A DNA stretch of 64,000 nucleotides from an uncultured Clostridia bacterium (GCA_948524275.1 CAOSLI010000002.1:248001-312000), one strand, 5' to 3'. Counted from the first letter of the stretch, positions 1 to 9,786 are shown. The notes: generated from the sequence alone by a model not told the origin. Translations and numbers: made by a program.

Positions 1-89
1 TTTATATTAGGATAGTTTTCATCATCAATAGAACATATAAAACTAACCTTTTGTTTATCAATAAATTTCTCAATTTTCTTTAAATCCAT
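1..89 (-). CDS. N-terminus of a pyridoxamine 5'-phosphate oxidase-like protein (partial)
   Basis: Only the first 29 or so codons are inside the window; the gene runs leftward off the edge. The reading frame opens with ATG at 89-87 and begins MDLKKIEKFIDKQKVSFICS, followed by an acidic turn and Tyr-Pro-Asn-Ile-Lys. A lysine-rich helix, then a strand ending in Ser and a D-D/E-N-x-P-x-I-K segment, is typical of small flavin-binding proteins of the pyridoxamine 5'-phosphate oxidase-like (general stress protein 26) type. The upstream ribosome binding site is weak (GAGATGAAG). The family call rests on a short N-terminus and is tentative. Confidence 0.5.
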   Translation of the reverse strand, partial: MDLKKIEKFIDKQKVSFICSIDDENYPNI

Positions 90-121
90 AATACTTCATC
101 TCACTTTCAATTTGTAATTTT

Positions 122-739
122 TTAGTTACTTATCTTTTTACTATACAACAAGCATTTTAAAGGTACTTTCTTTTTATTTAGTTCCAATACAATGTCTTTT
201 TCTTCAACTCGTTCAAATTTTCTATGCTCATAAAATTGATAAGTACATTGATCATCTGTAAATAAGTATACTTCTTTTCCTTTTTCTCGTTTTTCAAATT
301 CATTTAATAGTTTAGTTCCTATTCCTTTAACTTTAATATCTGGGTTTGCTGCTAAAAATCGTATTTCTCCATCTGGATTATTTGTTTTTTTATAATTTTC
401 TAACATTTCTTTATTTACATTATCATATATTCCTACACTATCTTTGAAAAAAGTTTTTTGTATCCATTCAAATATCTTAACATATAAACTTTTCCAAAAT
501 GATTTATATACTTTTTCTTCGTCTTTCATATCTGCTAGTAACACTCCTGCTAGTACATCTCCTATATATGCTGATATAACTTGTGTAGCATTTGTTAATT
601 CTAAATACCAAAAATATTTTCCGTATATGCTTAATTCTATTTCATTATCAAGATACATATTAAAGTGCATACCTTTTATTGCATATTGTATAACTTTTTT
701 ATAATCTTTTTTTCTTAATTCTTTTATCTCTAATTCCAA
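122..739 (-). CDS. GNAT family N-acetyltransferase
   Basis: About 205 residues. The C-terminal half carries the GNAT acetyl-CoA-binding signature: a strand (EIRFLAANPDIKVKGIG), then GIGTKLLNEFE in the place of the R/Q-x-x-G-x-G/A pyrophosphate loop, then a strand and YQFYEHRKF, the usual FYE-x-x-GF end motif. The substrate cannot be told. I prefer a TTG start at 739 because AGGGAG lies 7 bases upstream of it; the ATG at 754 overlaps that ribosome binding site and would add only five residues. The middle section (residues 75-110) is longer than in minimal GNATs. It sits between a flavin-oxidase-like gene and a VanZ gene, all leftward. Confidence 0.8.
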   Translation of the reverse strand: MELEIKELRKKDYKKVIQYAIKGMHFNMYLDNEIELSIYGKYFWYLELTNATQVISAYIGDVLAGVLLADMKDEEKVYKSFWKSLYVKIFEWIQKTFFKDSVGIYDNVNKEMLENYKKTNNPDGEIRFLAANPDIKVKGIGTKLLNEFEKREKGKEVYLFTDDQCTYQFYEHRKFERVEEKDIVLELNKKKVPLKCLLYSKKISN

Positions 740-770
740 AATAATCTCCCTCATATATTGTAAGTTCTAG

Positions 771-1289
771 TTATCTATTATTTTTTAAATAATTTAATAT
801 TTTAGTTGTTAATGGTTTGAATATTAAATACATCACATATCCAATAATTCCACCAGTTATATTTGTTATTATGTCTGTTACATCAAATGATCTACCACTT
901 AATGGTTGTAATATTTCTATACTTAAACTTACAAGAAAAGTATAAAAAATAACTTTCAACATTTTTGTGTTGTTTTTATTCGTTAAGGGTAATAAGAAAC
1001 CAAATGGAATAAGCATTATTACATTTAATACTATTTGTCTTAAAAAATCGCCTCTACTATTTAAAACATCAATAAATGGTACTAGATGAACTTCATAAGG
1101 GTATTGATGAAAATAGAAAAATGGTATTGTTGTTAATATAGGCATTAAAGTAAAATATAATACAAAAGACAAGTATATATACATCATAGTATTTATAAAC
1201 AATACATCTCTACCTTTTTCTTTCCATTTTTTATAAAATTTCAAAATATATATTATTGTTAAAACTACAAAATCTATCAAATATTCCAT
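771..1289 (-). CDS. VanZ-like family membrane protein
   Basis: 172 residues with four or five hydrophobic segments. The conserved VanZ features are visible: an extracellular stretch ending in a VPF-D motif (HLVPFIDVL), a helix with NVIMLIPFGFLLP, and the later segment IEILQPLSGRSFDVTDII-N--G, where the E-x-x-Q and D-x-x-D-x-x-x-N residues are the family hallmark. VanZ proteins are membrane proteins of uncertain function; the founding member gives low-level teicoplanin resistance. A GAGGAGA ribosome binding site precedes the ATG. There is no glycopeptide resistance cluster nearby, so a resistance role is not implied. Confidence 0.85.
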   Translation of the reverse strand: MEYLIDFVVLTIIYILKFYKKWKEKGRDVLFINTMMYIYLSFVLYFTLMPILTTIPFFYFHQYPYEVHLVPFIDVLNSRGDFLRQIVLNVIMLIPFGFLLPLTNKNNTKMLKVIFYTFLVSLSIEILQPLSGRSFDVTDIITNITGGIIGYVMYLIFKPLTTKILNYLKNNR

Positions 1290-1442
1290 ATTGTTTTCTC
1301 CTCAATAAATTACTATTTATATTGATAATTATACTAGATTTCCTAAAATTTCACAATAACCCAAATTTATTTAATTCTAAATTAAAATATAAGCAAAATA
1401 AAAAATGTCCTTATAGAAAAAATCCCATAAGAACATTCATTT

Positions 1443-1535
1443 TGGCGTAGGTGAGAGGATTTGAACCTCCGCGGCCCTAAAACGAACCCTACAAGTTTAG
1501 CAAACTCGCCCCTTCAACCACTTGGGTACACCTAC
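1443..1535 (-). tRNA. tRNA-Ser (GCT)
   Basis: Acceptor stem GTAGGTG/CACCTAC with CCA encoded, and a long class II variable arm. The anticodon loop TTGCTAA sits between CGAGT and ACTTG, giving anticodon GCT (AGC/AGU codons). The class II arm agrees with serine. Confidence 0.93.
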
Positions 1536-1562
1536 ATATATTTCTACTTATTAATAAAAAAA

Positions 1563-1654
<92 letters not shown>

Positions 1655-1773
1655 GTATAACTGTTACATTTCTTGTAACAGTATTTATAATACCACATTT
1701 AGGCTTTAGTTGTCAATAGAATTTTTAATAAAATTAGTAATTTATCAACTACTTCTCTGTCAAAAATAAAATA

Positions 1774-2643
1774 TTAATTATTTTCATTTTTTATTATATC
1801 CAAAATTCTTTCTAATTCTTCATTAGATGAATATTGTATAACAATTTTTCCACTTCTTGGTCCAGCATTTAATTTGACCTTTGCCCCAAAAAAGTTTCTA
1901 AATGAATCTTCAATATCTCTATATATTGCTTCATTTTTATTTTCTCTTTTTAGAGTTTTCTTCTTATTTTTTACTGTTCTTTCAATATCTCTAACTGTTC
2001 CACCGTTTTCTATAATACTAAGTGCAGTTTGATACTGAACTTCTGGATCTGTGATTGACATTAGTGACCTACAATGTCCTTCTGTTAATTTTCCATCTAG
2101 TGCTAGACTAATAACTCTGGAATCTAGGTTTAATATTCTTAAAGTGTTTGTAACATGAGTTCTACTGATTCCTAATTTATCTGCTAGATCTTGTTGTCTT
2201 AAATTATAATTATCTATTAACTCTTTATACCCTAATGCCTTTTCAATAGGATTTAAATTCTCTCTTTGTATATTTTCAATTAATGATATTTCCTTGTTTT
2301 TTTGCTCGTCTTCATCTCTTACTAAGCAAGGAATTACATTTAATCCTGCTTTTTTAGCAGCTCTCCATCTTCTTTCTCCAGCAATTATTCTATAATATTT
2401 TCCTTTATTTTCAACAATAATAGGTTGTAAAATTCCATATGTCTTTATTGAATTTGCAAGTTCTTCTATAGATTCTTCATTAAATGATTTTCTTGCTTGC
2501 TTAGTATTAGGTTCTATTTCAATAATTTTAATGTTTTTTACTATTTCTTCAGAATTATTATTTTCTTTAATTTCTTGTAAAACACTACTTTGAGAAAATA
2601 ATGCATCTAAGCCTTTTCCTAAACCGCCTGAGTTATTTGCCAT
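1774..2643 (-). CDS. parB: Chromosome partitioning protein ParB/Spo0J
   Basis: 289 residues, the usual length. ParB is the CTP-dependent clamp that loads at parS sites near the origin and works with ParA in chromosome segregation. The N-terminal ParB/Srx domain contains the CTP-binding motif GERRWRAAKKAG (about residues 88-99) and the arginine-patch segment ENIQRENLNPIEKA. A helix-turn-helix follows (QQDLADKLGISRTHVTNTLR), then a C-terminal dimerisation segment. The start has a good ribosome binding site (AAAGGA). It is the last gene of the leftward origin cluster, about 170 bases downstream of parA. Confidence 0.96.
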   Translation of the reverse strand: MANNSGGLGKGLDALFSQSSVLQEIKENNNSEEIVKNIKIIEIEPNTKQARKSFNEESIEELANSIKTYGILQPIIVENKGKYYRIIAGERRWRAAKKAGLNVIPCLVRDEDEQKNKEISLIENIQRENLNPIEKALGYKELIDNYNLRQQDLADKLGISRTHVTNTLRILNLDSRVISLALDGKLTEGHCRSLMSITDPEVQYQTALSIIENGGTVRDIERTVKNKKKTLKRENKNEAIYRDIEDSFRNFFGAKVKLNAGPRSGKIVIQYSSNEELERILDIIKNENN

Positions 2644-2814
2644 ATTATTATTCCTTTCTAATTAAATTATTATTTATTTTTTATAATTTAATTTTTATTA
2701 TTTTTTTATTATTTATTATTTATTTTTTACTATTTATTTTTATTGATATTTCAACACTTTTTTTATTTTTAAATATTAAATTTTATTTAAATATTTTTTA
2801 TTAAATAATTTATA

Positions 2815-3582
2815 TTAATTTTTTTTATTTTTTTTCAATATTTCTTTCGCTAATCTTTCATAACTTTTTGCACCTTTTGATTTTGGATCATAAAGACTAA
2901 TTGGCATACCATAACTAGGTGCTTCACTTAACCTAACGTTTCTTGGTATTACAGTGTCAAAAACTCTATTTTCAAAATATTTATTTATTTCTTCAACTAC
3001 TTGATTTGATAACTTTGTTCTCGCGTCATACATAGTTAGTAATGCACCTTCTATACTTAGATTTCTATTATAATATTTTCTAACTAAATCAATTGTTTTT
3101 ATTAATTCTCCAACTCCCTCTAACGCAAAGTATTCACATTGTACAGGAATTAAAACACTATCAGATGCAGTAAGCGCATTAAGTGTTATTAAGCCTAAAG
3201 ATGGTGGGCAATCAATTAAAATAAAATCATAATGATCTTTTGCTATTTCCAATTTGTTCTTAAGTCTAAATTCCCTATTCTCTGCATTTACAAGCTCTAC
3301 CTCTGCTCCTGCCAAACTCATGTTTGTAGGGCATATATCTAAATATTTTATTTTTCCTCTTTGAACTGTATTGGCAACTTCAACATCATTTATAAGTATA
3401 TCATAAGTAGAAAATTGACTATTTTTTTCAAAACCCAAACCACTTGTTGCATTACCTTGTGGGTCAGCATCAATTAGCAAAACTTTATTACTTTTTTTTG
3501 CAATAGCTGCTGCTACATTGATTGCAGTTGTAGTCTTTCCTACTCCACCTTTTTGATTTGCAATAGATATAATTTTACCCAA
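2815..3582 (-). CDS. parA: Chromosome partitioning ATPase ParA/Soj
   Basis: 255 residues. ParA/Soj is a deviant-Walker ATPase that drives ParB-parS segregation and, in Bacillus, also controls DnaA. The deviant Walker A NQKGGVGKTTTAIN is at residues 8-21, Walker A' is LLIDADPQGNATSG, and Walker B is FILIDCPPSLG. The open frame extends upstream in a non-homologous segment, but a TTG at 3582 has GGAGG 8 bases before it and gives the family N-terminus MGKIISIANQKGG, so I place the start there. A terminator of the upstream rsmG gene ends about 30 bases before this start, so parA and parB may have their own promoter. Confidence 0.96.
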   Translation of the reverse strand: MGKIISIANQKGGVGKTTTAINVAAAIAKKSNKVLLIDADPQGNATSGLGFEKNSQFSTYDILINDVEVANTVQRGKIKYLDICPTNMSLAGAEVELVNAENREFRLKNKLEIAKDHYDFILIDCPPSLGLITLNALTASDSVLIPVQCEYFALEGVGELIKTIDLVRKYYNRNLSIEGALLTMYDARTKLSNQVVEEINKYFENRVFDTVIPRNVRLSEAPSYGMPISLYDPKSKGAKSYERLAKEILKKNKKN

Positions 3583-3613
3583 CTTTTTATCCTCCAGTCT
3601 GCTTAATATAATA

Positions 3614-3646
3614 CAAAAAAAAGGACAAGATGTCAATAACATCTTG
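3614..3646 (-). terminator. Intrinsic terminator after rsmG
   Basis: An 8-bp stem CAAGATGT/ACATCTTG with a 5-base loop, followed on the minus strand by a run of eight or nine T (the A run at 3614-3622). Confidence 0.8.
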
Positions 3647-3661
3647 CCTTAATTTCAAGAT

Positions 3662-4354
3662 TTATAATGGCTCTTTCCCTGGCGTTCCAGCCTTTCTAGG
3701 ATATTTAAAATTTATTTTTTCTTTTTTTCGAATAATTATTATATTTCTTTCAATGTCCGAGTTTGGTAATATAAAATTATATACTCCCTCTAATTCTCCT
3801 CCAAGCTGTTTTATTGCATTCCCAGCAGTTTTTAACTCATCATTTACATTAGGCCCTTTCATACAAATACATTTACCCCCAACCTTTACAAAAGGCATCA
3901 TATATTCCAATAATGTACTCATATTTGCAACAGCCCTTGATACACATATATCATATTTTTCCCTATAATTTACATTTGTTCCAAGTTCTTCAGCTCTTGC
4001 ATGCACCGCTTCTATCTTTTCTAATCTTAATTCTTTAATTACTTCATTTAAGAAATTTACTCTTTTATTTAATGAATCCATTAAAGTTATATTTAATGAT
4101 TTATCTAATATTTTCAGTGGAATTCCAGGAAATCCTGCCCCTGTTCCAATGTCAATAATTTTAGAATCTTTTTCTATGTATTTTAAAACAGTTCCTGAAT
4201 CAATAAAATGTTTTAAAATAATATCATCCCTTTCAGTAATTGCTGTTAAATTTATTTTTTCATTCCATTCTAATAACATTTTCATATATTTTTCAAATAA
4301 TTCTTTTTCATTTTTATTAAGTTCTTCAAACGATTGTATAAATTTATTTTCCAT
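3662..4354 (-). CDS. rsmG: 16S rRNA (guanine527-N7)-methyltransferase RsmG
   Basis: 230 residues. RsmG methylates N7 of G527 in 16S rRNA using S-adenosylmethionine. The SAM-binding motif I reads IDIGTGAGFPGIPLKI, followed by LMDSLNKRVNFL, and the family element CVSRAVANM is present. The N-terminal NLTAITERDDIILKHFIDS is also typical. It starts 14 bases after mnmG ends, so the two are coupled, and it is followed by an intrinsic terminator. Confidence 0.96.
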   Translation of the reverse strand: MENKFIQSFEELNKNEKELFEKYMKMLLEWNEKINLTAITERDDIILKHFIDSGTVLKYIEKDSKIIDIGTGAGFPGIPLKILDKSLNITLMDSLNKRVNFLNEVIKELRLEKIEAVHARAEELGTNVNYREKYDICVSRAVANMSTLLEYMMPFVKVGGKCICMKGPNVNDELKTAGNAIKQLGGELEGVYNFILPNSDIERNIIIIRKKEKINFKYPRKAGTPGKEPL

Positions 4355-4368
4355 TTAATCATTATCTC

Positions 4369-6252
4369 CTAATTTTTATTATTTTTATATGTTTCTAAAT
4401 AAATTAGCAATACTGATATATCTGCTGGTGAAACTCCTGATATTCTTGATGCTTGTCCTACTGATAATGGCTTTATTTTATTAAGTTTCTGCCTAGCTTC
4501 TAATCTTAATCCTTTAATATCTTCATAGTTAATTTCTTCACCAAGTTTTTTATTTTCTAATTTTTTATATTTTTCTACTTGAGCTTCTTCTAATTTTATA
4601 TATCCCTCATATTTTACTTGAATTTCAACTTCTTTTTGGATTTCTTTATTTAATTCTGGTCTATCTTCATCGATTTCAGCTAATTCTTTATAATTTAGTT
4701 CCGTTCTTTTTAATAAGTCAGCTAATTTTGCACCAGTAGATAATTTACTTGAATTATGTTTCTCAAGAAACTTATTAACTCTATCAGTTGGCTTAATTAT
4801 TACATTATTTAAACGTTCAATTTCTTTTAAAATCTTTTCCTTTTTTTCTAAAAATCTTTCATATCTAACATCTGATATAAGCCCAACATTATGCCCTATT
4901 TCAGTAAGTCTTAAATCTGCATTATCTTGTCTTAAAAGTAATCTATATTCTGCCCTTGATGTCATCATTCTATATGGCTCATTTGTTCCTTTAGTTACTA
5001 TATCATCAATTAAAACCCCTATATAACCTTGTGATCTGTCTAATACTATAGGATCTTTCCCTTTTATCTTAAGCGATGCATTTATTCCAGCAATTAACCC
5101 TTGTGCTGCCGCTTCTTCATAGCCCGATGTACCATTTATTTGTCCTGCAAAAAACATTCCATTAATTCTTTTATGTTCCAATGATAATTTAAGTTCTTGA
5201 GGATCAATACAATCATATTCAATAGCATAAGCTGGCCTTGTAAATTCTACATTTTGCATTCCTGGAACCGTTCTATACATTGCAATTTGAACCTCTTCAG
5301 GTAATGATGAACTCATTCCTTGAATGTACATTTCATCAGTATCTCTTCCTACCGGCTCAACAAATAACTGATGTCTTTCTTTATCAGCGAATCTGACAAC
5401 TTTGTCTTCAATAGATGGACAGTATCTAGGTCCCGTTCCGTGTATTTTTCCAGAATATAATGGAGACTTGTCTAAATTATCTCTTATTACTTTATGTGTA
5501 GCTTCATTTGTATATGTTAAATAACAAGGCATTTGGTCTTTTGCTTTTTGGAAATTATTTTCCATAGAAAAAGGTTCTATCTCGCTATCTCCCTCTTGAA
5601 TTTCCATTTTAGAAAAATCTAAACTTCTTCTATTAACCCTTGCTGGCGTACCTGTTTTAAATCTATTTATTGTTATTCCTAAATCTTTAAGAACATCTGA
5701 TAACTTATTAGCTGCAGCAACTCCATCTGGTCCACTTGAGTACGAAACATCTCCAATATGAATCATTCCTTTTAAATATGTACCAGTAGCCAATATTACT
5801 GATTTAACCTCATAAATCGCTCCGATATTTGTTTCTATTGATTTAACTTTCTCATCTTCAACACTAATACCTACTATCTCAGCTTGTTTTAAAAATAAGT
5901 TTTCCTGTTTTTCTAATGTATGTTTCATCTCTGCTTGATATTTTTTTCTATCAGCTTGTGCTCTTAAAGAATAAACTGCTGGTCCCTTAGATGTATTAAG
6001 CATCTTTAATTGTACAAAGGTCTTGTCAATATTCTTACCCATCTCACCACCAAGACAGTCAATTTCTCTAACAATATGTCCTTTAGAACTTCCACCTATA
6101 TGTGGATTACAAGGCATATTCGCTACAGCTTCTAAACTTATAGAAAATATTAACGTTTTCATTCCAAGTCTAGCACAGGCTAAAGCTGCCTCACAACCAG
6201 CATGCCCTGCACCTATAACTGCAATATCATATTTTCCTGCATAATAGCTCAT
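4369..6252 (-). CDS. mnmG: tRNA uridine-5-carboxymethylaminomethyl modification enzyme MnmG (GidA)
   Basis: 627 residues, the normal long form. MnmG is the FAD protein that, with MnmE, modifies U34 of tRNAs reading NNA/NNG codons. The N-terminal dinucleotide fold is VIGAGHAGCEAALAC. Further signatures are PCNPHIGGSSKGH, TGTPARVNRR, GPRYCPSIEDKV and the C-terminal helical domain with RLEARQKLNKIKP. It lies upstream of rsmG. MnmE and MnmG are separated here by a 239-base gap carrying an unusual inverted repeat. Confidence 0.97.
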   Translation of the reverse strand: MSYYAGKYDIAVIGAGHAGCEAALACARLGMKTLIFSISLEAVANMPCNPHIGGSSKGHIVREIDCLGGEMGKNIDKTFVQLKMLNTSKGPAVYSLRAQADRKKYQAEMKHTLEKQENLFLKQAEIVGISVEDEKVKSIETNIGAIYEVKSVILATGTYLKGMIHIGDVSYSSGPDGVAAANKLSDVLKDLGITINRFKTGTPARVNRRSLDFSKMEIQEGDSEIEPFSMENNFQKAKDQMPCYLTYTNEATHKVIRDNLDKSPLYSGKIHGTGPRYCPSIEDKVVRFADKERHQLFVEPVGRDTDEMYIQGMSSSLPEEVQIAMYRTVPGMQNVEFTRPAYAIEYDCIDPQELKLSLEHKRINGMFFAGQINGTSGYEEAAAQGLIAGINASLKIKGKDPIVLDRSQGYIGVLIDDIVTKGTNEPYRMMTSRAEYRLLLRQDNADLRLTEIGHNVGLISDVRYERFLEKKEKILKEIERLNNVIIKPTDRVNKFLEKHNSSKLSTGAKLADLLKRTELNYKELAEIDEDRPELNKEIQKEVEIQVKYEGYIKLEEAQVEKYKKLENKKLGEEINYEDIKGLRLEARQKLNKIKPLSVGQASRISGVSPADISVLLIYLETYKNNKN

Positions 6253-6336
6253 TTTTATATTCTCCTTATCATTTTATTACTTATAAAATTATTTTCATAT
6301 AATTAATTTAAGTTTTTTATGAAACTTAAACATTCA

Positions 6337-6424
6337 AAATTTGTCGATTTCAAACTTTAGGACACAAATCGTTCGGTTTTGAGCACTTTTGTCTTGTAAA
6401 AAGTGTTTGGTTTTCGACAAATTT
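6337..6424. promoter_or_regulatory. Inverted repeat with Spo0A-box-like half sites upstream of mnmG
   Basis: The 239-base mnmE-mnmG gap holds an 11-bp perfect inverted repeat, AAATTTGTCGA (6337-6347) and TCGACAAATTT (6414-6424). The right arm contains TTCGACA, the complement of TGTCGAA, which is the published Spo0A-box core; the left arm has the near match TGTCGAT. Between them lies a shorter dyad (CACTTTT/AAAAGTG). It may be an operator or leader structure for mnmG; sequence alone does not decide. Confidence 0.45.
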
Positions 6425-6491
6425 CGACGAAATATGACACTCACTTTTAATTTGACAATTATTATTTTTCCTTTACGTTTCAACGCTTTCC

Positions 6492-7862
6492 TTATTTTCC
6501 TAAGCAAAAATTCTTAAATATTTCATTTATTATATCATCTGAAACATTTTTCCCAGTTATCTCTCCTAAATCTTCCATAGCTTGTTTAATATATATAGAA
6601 GAAATATCTATTGGCATATTATTTCTAATTGAATTTATTGCATTTTCTATACTTTGATTTGCTTTCCTAATCTGTGACTTATGCCTTTCATTTGTTATAA
6701 TAACTTCATTATCATTTGTAATGTTCTCTAAACTAAATATTTTGATTATTTCATCATACAGATTATCAATACCTATACCATTTAAAGCTGAAATTTCCAC
6801 TGTTGGTTTACATAATTTTGTTAAGGTATCTTTAGTATTTACATTTGTAGTTATATCAATCTTATTAAGTACTATTATTGCTGTCTTATCTTTAATTATG
6901 TCTATAATTTCATAATCATCTTCATCTAATTTTTTTGAACCATCAAATATGGCAATAATTAAATTTGCTTCGTTAGCTAGTTTTCTACTCTTCTCCACTC
7001 CAATTTTTTCAATTTCATTATCTGTATTTCTTATTCCTGCAGTATCAATCAATTTTAAACTAATTCCCTCTAAGTTAATGTATTCTTCTATAGAATCACG
7101 AGTAGTACCCTCTATATTGCTCACAATTGCTCTATCTTCATTTAATATCTTATTCAATAAGGATGATTTACCTGCATTCGGTTTTCCAAATATGACAGTT
7201 TTCACGCCATCTTTTATTAGCTTGCCTCTTTCAAAACTTTTTTCTAAATTATTTAACATATTACTAATTTTGCTTAGTCCTTCTAAGGCTTCATCGTTTG
7301 TAATTTCATCTATATCATATTCAGGATAATCTACTATTACTTCAATGTTAATCATTATTTGCATTAACATTTCTTCAATTTCATTAATTTTATTAGATAA
7401 ATTTCCTTGCAACTGATTTATCGATTCTTTTGCTTCTTTATCTGATTTTGAATTTATTAAATCAATAATTGCTTCTGCTTGTGATAAATCTATTCTTCCA
7501 TTTACAAAAGCCCTCTTAGTAAATTCACCAGGCTCAGCAATCTCTGCCCCATTTTTTAAACAAATATTTAATATTTTTCTTTCTATTACCATTCCGCCAT
7601 GTGTGTTTATTTCACACATATCCTCTTTTGTATAACTTTGTGGATTAATAAAATAAGATACTAATACTTCATCAATAATTTCATTATTTTCTGGATTTAT
7701 AATATTTCCATATTTTAATGTATATCCTTTTATTTTTTTACTTTTATTTTTTGGAATAAAAATTTTATCTATTATTTCAAATGATTTTGGTCCAGAAAGT
7801 CTTATTATTCCTATTCCCCCATTTCCTGCTGCAGTTGAAATTGCAACAATTGTATTTTCCAT
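6492..7862 (-). CDS. mnmE: tRNA modification GTPase MnmE (TrmE)
   Basis: 456 residues. MnmE is the GTPase partner of MnmG in U34 modification. The N-terminal formyl-THF-binding domain begins TIVAISTAAGNGGIGIIRLSG. The central G domain shows P-loop GKPNAGKSSLLN, the G2/G3 region GTTRDSIEEY and DTAGIR, and NKID. The C-terminus ends FCLGK, matching the family C-I/L-G-K tail whose cysteine is catalytic. A good ribosome binding site precedes the ATG. The upstream 330 bases are AT-rich spacer plus the jag terminator. Confidence 0.97.
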   Translation of the reverse strand: MENTIVAISTAAGNGGIGIIRLSGPKSFEIIDKIFIPKNKSKKIKGYTLKYGNIINPENNEIIDEVLVSYFINPQSYTKEDMCEINTHGGMVIERKILNICLKNGAEIAEPGEFTKRAFVNGRIDLSQAEAIIDLINSKSDKEAKESINQLQGNLSNKINEIEEMLMQIMINIEVIVDYPEYDIDEITNDEALEGLSKISNMLNNLEKSFERGKLIKDGVKTVIFGKPNAGKSSLLNKILNEDRAIVSNIEGTTRDSIEEYINLEGISLKLIDTAGIRNTDNEIEKIGVEKSRKLANEANLIIAIFDGSKKLDEDDYEIIDIIKDKTAIIVLNKIDITTNVNTKDTLTKLCKPTVEISALNGIGIDNLYDEIIKIFSLENITNDNEVIITNERHKSQIRKANQSIENAINSIRNNMPIDISSIYIKQAMEDLGEITGKNVSDDIINEIFKNFCLGK

Positions 7863-8129
7863 TTATTTTCTCCTTCTTATTTAATTATTTATTTTTATTT
7901 AATTAATTATTTTCCAAATTTTATTATTTCTACATTTTAATTTTTCGGCATTTTAAAATTTATTTAATTTTAATTATTTTTTATTAAAATAACTATTTTT
8001 TTATTTATTTATAAATTAATTTTAATTATTTTAATTAAATTTTATTTATTTTAATTTTTTTATTTATTTTTTATCTAAAAGCATTTATGGTAATTTTAGA
8101 CATTTTTTATTTTTGATTTAAATATAATA

Positions 8130-8180
8130 TAAAAAGTCAAAGTTAGATTGTTTTAAAAAACTAAATCCGAACTTTGACTT
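8130..8180 (-). terminator. Intrinsic terminator after jag
   Basis: A 10-bp perfect stem AGTCAAAGTT/AACTTTGACT with a 25-base loop and TTTTTATATT on the minus strand. The remaining spacer 7863-8129 is almost pure A/T and holds no gene that I can see. Confidence 0.8.
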
Positions 8181-8195
8181 CGATTTATTATTTAA

Positions 8196-8879
8196 TTATT
8201 TTTTATCTACTACTAATTTTCTGTGAGGCTCTTCTCCTATACTATATGTAGTAACGCTTTTACTATTTTGTAATTCAGTATGTAATATTTTTCTTTCATA
8301 TGCTGACATAGGCTCTAATACTACCTTTTTACCTGTCCTACATACTGTTCTTTCTAATTTCTTAGCAAGCTCTTTAAGTGTAGCTTCTCTTTTTTCTTTA
8401 TAATTACATATATCTAATGTTAATTTAACTCTTTCTTTAGTATTTTTATTTCCTATTGCAGATAATATAACCTGCATTGCATTTATAATATCTCCTCTAT
8501 ATCCTATTAGTTTACCAGAGCTAGCTCCATCCAATTTAATTTCTATCATATTATCATTTTTTTCAATAGAATAATTTAATTCTTCAAATTTAGATATAAA
8601 ATCATTTAAGAATATTTCTAAGTCTGCTTTTGCACTATTAAAATCTTCTTCGCTTAATATTCTAACTTCTGCATTAATATGTTTTTCATGAATATGTGCA
8701 TTTTCTTTTATTGTTAATTCTACCTTTACAGTTCTAGGATCAAGTATGCTATAAAAACTTCTTTTCTCTTCATTTTCTATAACTTTTATAATAACATCAT
8801 TTTTTGTGCAACCTAATTCCTTTAAACCTTTTTCTATTGCTTCGTTTGAAGTTTTACCTTCTGATATTACAGATTTCAT
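8196..8879 (-). CDS. jag: Jag/KhpB RNA-binding protein (Jag-N, KH and R3H domains)
   Basis: 227 residues. Jag (also called KhpB or EloR) is an RNA-binding regulator of cell elongation in Gram-positive bacteria. The N-terminal Jag-N domain (1-55) has SEGKTSNEAIEKGLKELG. The KH domain carries LIGYRGDIINAMQ in the position of the GxxG loop. The C-terminal R3H domain is LEPMSAYERKILHTELQ with a late EEPHRKLVV. It follows yidC by 16 bases, the standard yidC-jag pair. Confidence 0.95.
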   Translation of the reverse strand: MKSVISEGKTSNEAIEKGLKELGCTKNDVIIKVIENEEKRSFYSILDPRTVKVELTIKENAHIHEKHINAEVRILSEEDFNSAKADLEIFLNDFISKFEELNYSIEKNDNMIEIKLDGASSGKLIGYRGDIINAMQVILSAIGNKNTKERVKLTLDICNYKEKREATLKELAKKLERTVCRTGKKVVLEPMSAYERKILHTELQNSKSVTTYSIGEEPHRKLVVDKK

Positions 8880-8895
8880 ACTAAATTACCTCCAT

Positions 8896-9786
8896 TTAAG
8901 CATTTTCTTTTTTCTTTGCATACGCATCTATTGCAACTCTTTCTATTAATTGTAATACATTGCTTACAAACCAATATAGTGATAACCCCAATGGTGCAAT
9001 TACTGCAATTGCAATTGACATTATAGGCATCATATAATTCATACTATTAGTCATTTGTTGCATACTTTCTAGTTGTTCTTCTGGAGTTTCTTCATCTTTC
9101 TTTTCTTTTTTATCTACTATTTCTAGTTCTTCTTTATCCTTCTCTTTTTGGACTACTTTTGCCTTTTCATCTTTCTTCTTTTTTGTCATCGCAGTAGAAA
9201 GTTTGATATTAACAATACTTGTAATTATATATAATAATGGAATAATATAAACTCTAAAATCATTTAAATTTTGCATTGGAACTTTACTCAAGTTTAAGCC
9301 TAAGAAATCCATATTTATATATACATTTTCATCTTCTCCTGATTTTGTTTCAATTATTTTAATTTCAGGATATGAAGATGTTTCACCCTTTTCAGTCATC
9401 TCATTTTTATAATCATTAATTATATTTGTGTCAATTTTCTTCATAAATGTTAATGGCCTACTTACTAGATAAAATACAGAAACAATAATAAATAATTGTA
9501 TTATTGAACTTAAGCATCCTGATAATGGATTCATTTTCTCTCTTTTGTAAAGAGCCATTACTTCCCTATTTAATTTTTCAGGATCATTTTTATATTTTAA
9601 TTGCAATTTTTTCATTTCTTCTTGAACTTTTGCAGATTTTTTCATAGATTTTTGTTGTTTAATCGTAAATGGTAATAAAACTATTTTTAATAAAACTGAA
9701 AATAAAATAATTGCTAGTCCATAGTTTTGTATTGCATTATATAAAAAGTTCAATACATAACCAAATAAATTAGCTACAGCTGCCAT
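8896..9786 (-). CDS. yidC: Membrane protein insertase YidC/Oxa1
   Basis: 296 residues. YidC inserts proteins into the cytoplasmic membrane alone or with SecYEG. The Oxa1-type core is visible: first helix GLAIILFSVLLKIVLLPFTIKQQKSM with the conserved arginine/lysine area, the cytoplasmic hairpin KLQLKYKNDPEKLNREVMALYKREKMNPLSGC (family signature NPLSGC), and later helices ending GLSLYWFVSNVLQLIE. There is no lipoprotein signal cysteine at the N-terminus, unlike Bacillus SpoIIIJ. A highly charged insertion (about residues 197-240) separates two late membrane helices and is longer than usual. Confidence 0.95.
   Translation of the reverse strand: MAAVANLFGYVLNFLYNAIQNYGLAIILFSVLLKIVLLPFTIKQQKSMKKSAKVQEEMKKLQLKYKNDPEKLNREVMALYKREKMNPLSGCLSSIIQLFIIVSVFYLVSRPLTFMKKIDTNIINDYKNEMTEKGETSSYPEIKIIETKSGEDENVYINMDFLGLNLSKVPMQNLNDFRVYIIPLLYIITSIVNIKLSTAMTKKKKDEKAKVVQKEKDKEELEIVDKKEKKDEETPEEQLESMQQMTNSMNYMMPIMSIAIAVIAPLGLSLYWFVSNVLQLIERVAIDAYAKKKENA

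Noticed and set aside
444..704. 86-residue plus-strand frame
   Set aside because: It is antisense to the GNAT acetyltransferase, a composition-driven shadow.
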